64,000 bases of DNA, taken from positions 1,088,030 to 1,152,029 of the forward strand of contig JAGFNQ010000954.1 in assembly GCA_024364735.1 (NCBI GenBank), in the 5' to 3' direction. Numbering within the stretch: position 1 is the first letter of the stretch; each line of letters opens with the position of its first letter. Origin of the DNA: Boesenbergia rotunda. Taxonomy: Eukaryota > Streptophyta > Magnoliopsida > Zingiberales > Zingiberaceae. Under the pieces are notes generated by a model. It worked only from the letters and a program-made list of their open reading frames with translations, searched no databases and was not told the origin of the DNA. The position numbers and the translations under genes are program-made. This document shows positions 56,107-64,000 of this stretch, piece by piece.

Positions 56107-57405
56107 GACTGTTCTACATGTTTTTTTGTTTTATTTAATGTTTTGTGAAAAATCATTTTTTTTTGTCTTGAAATTTAAAATAATTTCCCGACTTAGTTTT
56201 TTTAAAACTTACCCCCTTCAAAACTAGGGATGTTTCGCAAATGGACTTAGCTTAGGCCCTAACCCTAGAACTGCATGCACCTATAGATCTAGAAGCCAGC
56301 ATCTCACAAGCACCTTAGGGTACTTTTGATTGAAACCTAGACTGGGTTGAGATGCATAGGTCTATGTCTTGATTCAAGATACTTTAAGTCAGTGCATCTG
56401 CAGTAATTGGGGCAATAAATACCAATTGAACAGCAATCAGGTTAAGTGTCAAACTTAGAAAATCTAACTTGATCAGATCACTTAACTTGACTAACCCTAG
56501 CGAAAGCTACTGTTTATAACAGTTAATAAGTAGTTAACTGGGTTAGACAGGACCCGAATAAGAACGGTTTAATTTGGTTTTGTCCAGTTCATGCTTATTA
56601 GAGTTGGTTCAATACAGAACTTCATTTTTTCTCTCTAATTTTTTTTCTGCTATAATAATTTTATTTTTTGATATATGGCAAAGGGGGAGAGAAAGGTAAG
56701 GAGAAAAGATTTTTTTTTTTCAAAACTTTTATCTCCTTTTCAAAAAGTAAAGTAAATAAATGCTTAAAAATGAGAAAGGAAAGGAGAAAAGAAATTTTTT
56801 TTTCAAAACTTTTATCTCCTTTTCAAAAAGTAAAGTAAATAAATGCTTAAAAATGTTTCTAAGCATTTCAAAAACTAAATATTTCTAAGTACTTAACTGG
56901 TTCTAAGTAAAAATCTGTTTTCCAAAGCAGTTTTGATGCACGAAGTTTTCTTGGAAAACTTTTCTAAGTATAACTTGAAAAACTTTTTTGGAAATTTTTC
57001 TAAGTATAACTTGAAAAACTTTTTTTGGAAAATTTTCTAAGTGTGGAAAACTTGAAAAAAAAATTTAGAAATTTTTCTAAGTGTGGAAAACTTGAAAAAA
57101 AAATTTAGAAAATTTTCTAAGTGTGGAAAACTTGAAAAATTTTTTGGAAAATTTTTCTAAGTATGGAAAAAGTTTTTCTGAAAATTTTCTAAGTATAATG
57201 TGAAATTTTTTTTCAAGTGTGCAAAAACTTTCTGGATCTGAAGCACTTAGAAGATTGACAAAAACCCACTTATCTTTGAAAAACTCAGGGGGAGAATTTT
57301 CGTTTCAAGGGGAGGAAACTAAATATTTTTCCAATTCATTGCTTATTATCTGTTTTTTAACTTCACTTTTTGAACCGTGTTGCCATAAATCAAAAAGGGG
57401 GAGAT
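56107..57405 (+). other. Copia-2 3' untranslated region and polypurine tract
   Basis: AT-rich, non-coding. Short repeats of CTAAGTGTGGAAAACTTGAAAA at 57030-57180. Polypurine tract AAAAAGGGGGAGATT at 57393-57405. Homologous to Copia-1 5470-6874. Confidence 0.75.
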
Positions 57406-58673
57406 TGTTGGTGCAGGAAGCACGTAAGTCAAACCTGTGTTTTGATAATGGCAAAGGATTCAGAAGTTAAGGTGTTAATGTGATCTAACAAGCTTACTGA
57501 GTGTACAGGAAAAGTCCTAGGTACACTAGGCAAGAAGTCCTGGCAAAGGGCTGGGCAAGAAGTCCTGGTCAAGGACTGGGCAAGATGACCTGACCGAAAG
57601 TTGGGCAAAGAAGTCCTGGTCGAGGACTGAGCAAGAAGTCTTGGCAAAGGGCTGGGCACCGAAGACCTGACCGGAAGTTGGGCAAGAAGTCCTGGTCGCG
57701 GGCTGGGCACGAAGACCTGATCGGGTGGATTGGGCAAAAGTCCAACCGGAGGAGCCGGTTGGCAAAAGGTAAACTCTCCTGAGAGAAGTAGGTGAGGACG
57801 CATTCCCCGTGCGAGGGAACAGTAGGCGTCGGTTCGACCTAGGGTTCCATTTGGGAGACCCAAAGTCAGAACCAAGACAGCTTAGGCTGTAAATAATGGC
57901 TAACATGTTTGCTTCTTTTTGTTTTGGAACTAACCTTGGTTACAGGGATCGAAGGAATGAGTTTCTGTAGCTGAGGTGTCTCAATGGAGTGAGGCGCCTA
58001 ATTGAGGCTAGGCGCCCGGATGGATACGGGTGCCTCAGTTGAAGGCTAAACCAAAGCAAGCGAAGCAAACTGCCACGAAGCCTCTGGACCAAGTCAGCTC
58101 AGGCGCCCGGGACCATACGGGCCCCCCCATCAGTCCAGGCTCCCCAGTGAGATGGATAAGCGCTGACCGAGCCTGTGGATAGGAGATCGCACAGGAAAGG
58201 TCACGTGTAGGCGCCCCCATCGACATAGGCACCCCCATGGGTGCTATAAAAGGGGGTTCACCCCCAAGGCTTCAGAGAACATCGCTCACAACGTTCCAAG
58301 AACTTTCGTTCAAGCGCTACGCTCCGACAAGCTTCGACTTCGAGATTCCAGCGCCGACGATGACCCTCTGCTCCGAACTTCGATCCACCTCGGGCGTCGG
58401 TAAAATTAATTTACGAAAAGTGTTGCAATTTAAATTCCAATTCTATTTCTGTACTCGATTTGTAAAATTCTTCTTACGACTATAGAATTGCCCAAAGTAA
58501 ACGGTCAAGGACCGTGGGCCTTGGAGTAGGAGCCAACCACGACTCCGAACCAAGTAAAACTAACTTGTGTTCGCGTTTGTTCTGTTATTTTCCGCTGCGT
58601 AACTGCTCTGTTCTTCCGAAAAATTTGATATCGATATTCACCCCCCCCTCTATCGATTTTCTCCGATCCAACA
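57406..58673 (+). repeat. Copia-2 3' LTR (1268 bp)
   Basis: Intact LTR TGTTGGTGCAGG...CCAACA. Stem-loop repeats 57525-57725, GGCGCCC cluster 57990-58235, TATA box GTGCTATAAAAGG at 58241-58253. It shows the empty site of S3. Confidence 0.96.
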
Positions 58674-58678
58674 CAATG
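58674..58678. repeat. TSD CAATG of Copia-2, right
   Basis: Exact repeat of 43475-43479. Confidence 0.97.
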
Positions 58679-59870
58679 TATTTTTCAATGGACGTCTTAT
58701 AAAGAAGGTTTATATGACACAACCTTCGTGTATGTGTAGTACTGAATTTTTGGATCATGTGTGTTGTTTGCATAAGACACTTTGGCCTGAAGCAGGCTCC
58801 GCGCGCCTGGTATTTGGAGCTTCGCGCCTTCTTGGTCTCTCTTGTCTTTATCGCCACCCGGGCTGAAACCTCCTAATTTGTTTATCATTGAGATAACAAT
58901 GTTATCTATTTCCTTATCTACATAGATGATCTAATAATTACAAATAGTGATGCTTTTGTTGTTGATGACATAATATGCAAACTTAATGTTAAATTTACAA
59001 CTAAGGATCTTGGAGCTCTTTCCTTCTTCTGTGGAGTTGAGGTTCGCACAACTTCAAATGGTCTTCTTTTGTCCCAACAAAAGTATGTCACTGATCTTCT
59101 CTCCAAACATAACATGTTTGCCTCCAAGCTAGTTCCACTCCTATTGTTGTTGGCTCTCATTTTACTTTGCATGATGGGTTTCTGTCTTTTGATGCAACTA
59201 AGTTTCGACAGGTGGTTGATGATTTACAACATCTTCGTATGAATCCTGATATTTCTTTTGCGGTTAACAAACTTTCACAATTTATACATGCCCTTTCGAA
59301 GACACACTGTGGCGCTGTAAAGCATATGCTTCGATATCTTAATGGTACTATGGATCTTGGTATTCGTCTACTTGTAGATACATCTCTCACTTTTCATGAT
59401 TTTTTCGATACGGACTGAGCAAGAGATCGGGATGATAGATGTCCTACAAGTGTGTTTGTTATCTTTCTGGGTGCTTATCAATATTTCTTGGAATTCTGCC
59501 AAGCAACACACAGTTGCGCGCTCTTCGACTGAGGCCGAATATCGCGCCATAGCCTCTGCGACATTAGAGTTTCAATGGATTAAGTCACTTTTGATAGAAC
59601 TACTTCCAGTTATCACGCCTGTTATTCTATTCATCGATAATTAGGGTATCACCTATCTTTTGGCTAATCCTATTTTTTACTCTCGGATGAAGCATTTGGT
59701 TGTTGCCTATTACTTTGTTTGTGATCTGGTATAGTCTTTTGAACTGCAAGTTACTCATATTTCTATTGCCGATCAGTTAGCCGATGTACTTACCAAGTCA
59801 CTTTCTCAACCTTAACTGTTTGCTATTTGTAGCATGATTGGTATCATCTATGGGATACCATCTTGAGAGG
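58679..59870 (+). pseudogene. Copia-3 reverse transcriptase C-terminal part and RNase H remnant
   Basis: Continues from 43479 with FFNGRLIKKVYM. It shows YIDDLIIT at 58919, the catalytic reverse transcriptase motif with both Asp kept, then LNVKFTTKDLGALSFF and a segment FDATKFRQVVDDLQHLRMNPDISFAVNKLSQF. RNase H follows as SWNSAKQHTVARSSTEAEYRAIA (59490-59560). Several stops and frameshifts, e.g. in 58800-58880 and at 59418, make it dead. The polypurine-like ATCTTGAGAGGG (59860) precedes the LTR. Confidence 0.85.
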
Positions 59871-60000
59871 GTATATTAGCAAATATTATATTCTCTTTAT
59901 TAGATAATATTTGTTTGCTTTAGTTAGCGAATATTGTTTCCTTATCTTTCCCGTTTATTTATTTTCTAGTATTATTATTATTAGAGAATATTTTCTTAAT

Positions 60001-60005
60001 TTTTT
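60001..60005. repeat. TSD TTTTT of S6, left
   Basis: T-run at 60001-60005 and 63120-63124. Being low-complexity, this is weak by itself, but the flanking LTR halves rejoin around it. Confidence 0.65.
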
Positions 60006-63000
60006 TGTCACACCCCGAGGTCAATGGAGCCGCTGATCCAATATAAAGTCGAACAACATCTCCCCTGTCCGACGGACAATTTAGACACACATACAACCCA
60101 CACAATATAATAATTGGCCTCAGGCTTCAAAATAGGAGATATAATAAAAGATAGTAAGTGCATCTCAACAAACAATCTGTAAAACTCACCTGAGCTGCTC
60201 TCGGGTAGGTGCGCAGCAAAACAACAACCACAAAGTCCAACAGAGGACTCACAAATACAATATCGCACGAAATAATCATGATACAAGTCCACGATATAAA
60301 AATGAATACAACGCAAAGAGTATGCTATAAAAGGAAAGCAAAAATACGCGGTAGCACCCATCAATGGAGTCGTAGGGACCTGGGATTGGCAACTGGGCTA
60401 CCCCTAGCAACCTATCAACCTGAAAATAAAAATATTGTGATGGGTGGTGAGTCCAAGTGGACTCTGCAGGTATAAAGAATGATATTCATGGTAGAATAAA
60501 TAGCTGAATAAGCTATACAGAAACAACATGATACCGTCTCAACAGGTATATCAGAATATGCATAACTGCAAGTAACAAATGAATGTACATACCAGAAATC
60601 AGTCTATCCTAATCATAAAAGGGCTCGTATCATACAGGCAAGTGCAGGGTCATCAAACCACACATATAATATATCATGTATGTGTATATTAAGCATATGC
60701 AGCAAACAAGCAATCAAGTGCAGAAATGCATCATATGCACATGATGCAATGACATGGTCACCCTTGACACCAGTCAGCCACTGAGGTATGTCATATGCAT
60801 CGGCCGAGTAGGTAGAGCTATGACACTATCCGCACTCTGCCATCACTGCTTTTGAGTGACCGAGTGGACAGGATGCTGGTGGAGCTCTCGCTCCACCCTA
60901 TGTACATATGGGGGGAGAAATCACTCTCATCTCCTCTAGTCTATGGGAAGAGGAGGGATCACTGTCTGCTACCACGCTCTGAAACCACTACCCATGAGCG
61001 GTCGATCGAAGCCATACAAAGCAAATGCACACACCCAACGGTATGCACTAACCCATGAGTGGTCGTGTGTGCATATCATGTACTAGGTGATGGGCTCAGA
61101 CCACAAGGGAACCGATGATCATCAGTATGCAACGATGTAGCCATGACCCATGACTCTAACTCATGCAACCCTTACCAGATCATCAATATATAATCAATCT
61201 AACATGCACAGGTCGAAAATATGTATCATAACCTAATCATCATACATTTAGATACACATGCAAGTATAGCTAGAATCAAATCAATGCAACCATACAGTGA
61301 CATGCTACCCTATCTACGTACACATGCTTACACAAATACTGTATAGAATCAGATAGCAATAAATGAGACAGTATGAAAAGAAATCTAGATCATATCCAAG
61401 ATCAAGCATAAGTATCAAGCAAGATAACAAACAGTAACAGATTTAAGGTAAATAAAACCTACTGCACATAATATAAATAGCCATACATAAAGATAAGTGG
61501 ATCTAAAGAAACAAGCAAGATGTACCCGTCTCCAAATAGAAGAAGTCCGTATCAAATGAGAACCACTCGCCAATAATCAACAACAATAAATCCAAATCAA
61601 GGCTCTGTGTCAAAGGACATATTTAAAGAATTATCACATAGAAATAGTAATTAGCTAATAAATCCCTAAACTATATTAGGGTTAACCTAATCATTCTCTT
61701 TCCATTTAATTACTTCTAATTAAATAAAAGATTCCTAATTACTCTACGTAATTAAGATTAGGTTCATTTTAGGTTTAGATCTCAAATTAGACCTAACTTC
61801 AACCCAACATCATGAAAACTAATTTGATTCCCACTGATCTAATACCTTACATGAGTGATTCATCCCTATACACAATAGAATAGACACTCGAATGGGTTGT
61901 TAGCATGTGTAGTCTACTTGGATCATTATATATGGAATCCAAACCAACATTGATTCCAAAGGTCATCCAAGCTATCCTCTAAAGAAATCAAAGTGTAGAT
62001 CCAAACCATTGCAACTAGAATTGAATTCCTAACCTCAAAACCTCTATCTAGTAGTAACAGCCACAAACTGAATAGGAACTGGACAAGGATCCAAAGGTTC
62101 AGCTTCCACACGAATCTGATATCCACACTCATCATGAACAACTCCAAGTACAACACCCAGAAATCAGCAAAGACACTTAGAACAGAACACATCAACCACA
62201 AGAATTTCACTACAATCTTCATTTCAAAAACCAAACACAGCTCACGACAACCTCAACATAGCAACCACATTGAACTGAAAGAATTCATCTACAATCTATA
62301 ATCCTATCAGAAAACCATTCAAAACTCATAATCTTACCTAATCAAGATCCCACATGCGCGTGAATAAGGACAAACGCGATCGGAATCACCAAGAAGGAAT
62401 CACCATGACCCCGATCTAGCACACTATCCTCGATCCCAGCTCAGATCCCCTTCCTTGTTAGAGATCATCAACGAGCCGTATGCTTGAATCAAACAAAGAG
62501 CAAGTAAAAAATCCGATCAAGAACCATTGCAAAAGAAAGTGCCAGTAGTATCCCTTGTTGTCTCACCTTAGACCAGGAGTTGGAACTCGGGATCTATGAT
62601 CGGCCACTGGAACCCTAGCGAGGTGGGCACTGCAAGAAATCGGGCGTCAGGTGATCCCACAAAGCACCGATTTGACCCTCCCCGAGCTCACGGCGGAGTG
62701 GGTTAGAGGGAGCCGAGTACCCATCGTTGTGAGGGGAAAACCTAGAGATGTTTTGGGTTGTGGTGTCGCTCAGCCAACTGCGAGGAGGGGGAAGAATCTG
62801 GCTTCGTTGGGCTTGGCAAAGAGGAAGGGAAGGAGAGGTGAGGGCGATAGGGCGAGAGTGTGAGCCGGCCGAATGGGAAAGAAATGAGTCGTGGTATAAG
62901 AGAGGGCTTTTTGTACTTTAGTCCAAAAGTTTGGGGTTTTTGCAGATCCGCCCCTAGGTTTTAAATTTCCACCCATTAACCCCTTGAAATTTCTGGTTTT

Positions 63001-63119
63001 TAATCCATTTAGTCCCTAAAATGCCTTGTGACCCCCTTTTTACTTCGGTTTGGGTCCCAGAAATCCTATCTTTTCCCCGAAAAATTTCCTGAGCCTAGTC
63101 AAAAGTATCAGATTTAACA
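60006..63119 (-). mobile_element. Solo LTR S6 (3114 bp), related to LARD-1 LTR
   Basis: On the minus strand it starts TGTTAAATCTGATACTTTTG and ends CGGGGTGTGACA. The 60010-60130 end shares GAGCCGCTGATCCAATA and CTCCCCTGTCCG(A/G)CGGACAA with LARD-1's LTR, so it is a related family, but the body differs. No internal region or second LTR. TATA-like TCTTATACC near 62890 (minus). The ORFs are short and not credible. Confidence 0.85.
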
Positions 63120-63217
63120 TTTTTAATTTATTTATTTTCTAATATTTTAAATATTTCAGTATTTATATACTACATTCCTCATTAATAAAATTATATATTC
63201 AACTCTCAACTAGCTTT

Positions 63218-63397
63218 TGCTCACTTTAGTACCTTTCATGTAGCAGAACAGTGCAATCATTGCCAAGCTCTCTATAAATGTACATGTGCTTGTTAATTTG
63301 TAGCTAACTTGTAGTAGAACAAACGCATCCTTTCTTAGTTTCCAGCGGTTCTTAGAAAATGCTCATCTTTTAATTCCATGGCGAGTATTACAATCGG
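63218..63397. other. Host flank right of Copia-3
   Basis: AT-rich, non-coding. 63325-63397 resembles the 129-bp units at 32980-33060 (TCCTTTCTTAGTTTCC), so this is the far side of the Copia-3 target site. Confidence 0.6.
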
Positions 63398-63940
63398 TGT
63401 TGGAGTCTCCTGATAGAACATTGTGTTTTTCTCCTAACCGCATGAATTCTAGAAACAAAATAAGAACTCGAAGAGAAAACATAATGTACATGAGCATGGA
63501 TCTATTGTTTCATCGAATCATGGCATAACAAAATAAAAGATATAAACCGAAAGACAAGGAACCTGATTGAAGAGCCATTGTCCTTGTCATAGCGTCGTCG
63601 GCTTGATCCCTGTGGAAGAAGATGCAGCGGAAAGAAGAAGGAGAATCTTCCAAGGGCTTAGGTTTGACGGCGCCGTAAAGTTTTTTGTCAATGGGGAACA
63701 AGAAACTAGGTCATGAAGATCACCTAAACCCTTGGGGACCTCCCCTTTATATAGAAATCCAATTTGTTATCAGCCCATAGATAATAACAGATTGGTCTAA
63801 AGGATTCTATACATTGAACCCACATCCAATAATCCGAAACCCAATAAACATAAGTTAGATCACTTTAAGGGCTCAGATTGTATTTACATGTGCAACTTAC
63901 AAATAAACCCACCTAATAGAGATAATAATAATATCCAACA
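63398..63940 (-). repeat. 3' LTR (543 bp) of another minus-strand copia element
   Basis: Minus-strand TGTTGGATATTATTATTATC...ACTCCAACA. TATA box TTCTATATAAAGGGG (minus) near 63745-63757. The polypurine tract (GCCCAAGTGGGAGATT, minus, 63941-63957) sits just to the right, so the internal region continues past the window end. The short minus-strand ORF over it is not coding. Confidence 0.85.
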
Positions 63941-64000
63941 ATCTCCCACTTGGGCTATATGTGGGTTGTATAGTAAATACAAGCAAAACTTTAGTAGATA
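63941..64000 (-). mobile_element. Start of internal region of that element, cut by window end
   Basis: Polypurine tract and 3' untranslated sequence; no coding visible within 60 bp. Confidence 0.6.

Larger units (their letters stand above)
43480..58673 (+). mobile_element. Copia-2: full-length Ty1/copia element carrying three nested solo LTRs
   Basis: 5' LTR 43480-48735 (interrupted) and 3' LTR 57406-58673, both about 1266-1268 bp net. The primer site TAGTATCAGAGTGG at 48738 follows the 5' LTR. The polypurine tract AAAAAGGGGGAG (57394-57403) precedes the 3' LTR. Inside are gag (48959-52082) and pol (52976-56106), both damaged. S3 with nested S4 sits in the 5' LTR and S5 in gag. Net length without inserts is about 9.5 kb. 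The exact TSD CAATG and near-identical LTRs show it is the youngest of the full elements relative to Copia-3. Confidence 0.95.
33168..63217 (+). mobile_element. Copia-3: old Ty1/copia element, host of three large insertions
   Basis: Short LTRs (about 190-225 bp), beginning TATTAACCAATATTATATTC (33168) and TATTAGCAAATATTATATTC (59874). A primer site TGATATCAGAGC is at 33359-33370. Internal remnants in order are zinc knuckle, protease, integrase, reverse transcriptase and RNase H, all on the plus strand with many stops. It is opened by LARD-1 (33621-41082), Copia-2 (43480-58673) and S6 (60006-63119). The net element is about 4.4 kb. A possible TSD is GGCTC (33163-33167) versus TGCTC (63218-63222), four of five. 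Much of gag is deleted. Confidence 0.8.
59874..63217 (+). repeat. Copia-3 3' LTR, split by solo LTR S6
   Basis: Parts 59874-60005 and 63125-63217 together match 33168-33353. S6 lies between. Confidence 0.65.

Noticed and set aside
56107..57405. Envelope-like third ORF downstream of pol in Copia-2
   Set aside because: No long frame on the plus strand. The region matches the non-coding 3' region of Copia-1.
1..64000. tRNA, rRNA or snRNA genes
   Set aside because: Primer sites complementary to tRNA-Met were seen, but no tRNA-like fold or rRNA core was recognised by eye. A tRNAscan run would settle it.

Overview
This is plant nuclear DNA made almost entirely of transposable elements. The evidence is plant-type Ty1/copia and Ty3/gypsy elements with initiator-Met-type primer sites, solo LTRs with 5-bp target-site duplications (TSDs), long-TIR Mutator-like elements with 9-bp TSDs, and AT-rich spacers. 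There is no bacterial or organellar gene organisation. A monocot, perhaps Zingiberales, is my impression from the copia gag type, but the window does not prove it. I see no complete host gene. The one candidate is a promoter and first exon at about 28.3-29.0 kb.

Layout. 1-2047: 3' part of an LTR (family S4), set in an 81-bp tandem array (2048-2846). 2850-15242: Gypsy-1, a decayed minus-strand Tat-like Ty3/gypsy element, split by Copia-1 (4048-12600, TSD GAAGG) and a solo LTR (12631-13584). 15243-16900: AT-rich alternating inverted repeats. 17789-23191 and 23697-27828: two giant foldback elements, MULE-1 and MULE-2, with 9-bp TSDs and no transposase. 28.3-29.0 kb: possible host promoter and exon, cut by Gypsy-2 (about 28990-31467). 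31575-33060: tandem repeats of about 129 bp holding a MITE-like insert. 33168-63217: Copia-3, an old plus-strand element. It is opened by LARD-1 (33621-41082, TSD CCTAC), Copia-2 (43480-58673, TSD CAATG) and solo LTR S6 (60006-63119). Copia-2's 5' LTR holds solo LTR S3 (44138-48122, TSD AGCGA), which holds solo LTR S4 (45576-47697, TSD CATAC). Copia-2's gag holds solo LTR S5 (49861-51571, TSD GAAGG). 63398-64000: minus-strand 3' LTR of another element running out of the window.

How the parts relate. Copia-2 (gag plus pol, damaged) and Copia-1 belong to one broad family, with matching gag, gag-pol leader and 3' untranslated regions. In Copia-1 the whole pol is absent. Its place is taken by a segment with its own GC-box cluster, TATA box, CT-rich leader and a gene resembling the 'putative plant transposon protein' family (PF20167-like), preceded by a dense array of TTGAC (W-box) cores. 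The Copia-1 gag is intact, so it looks like a gag-only, pol-dependent element that picked up a transcription unit. This is the most interesting object in the window.
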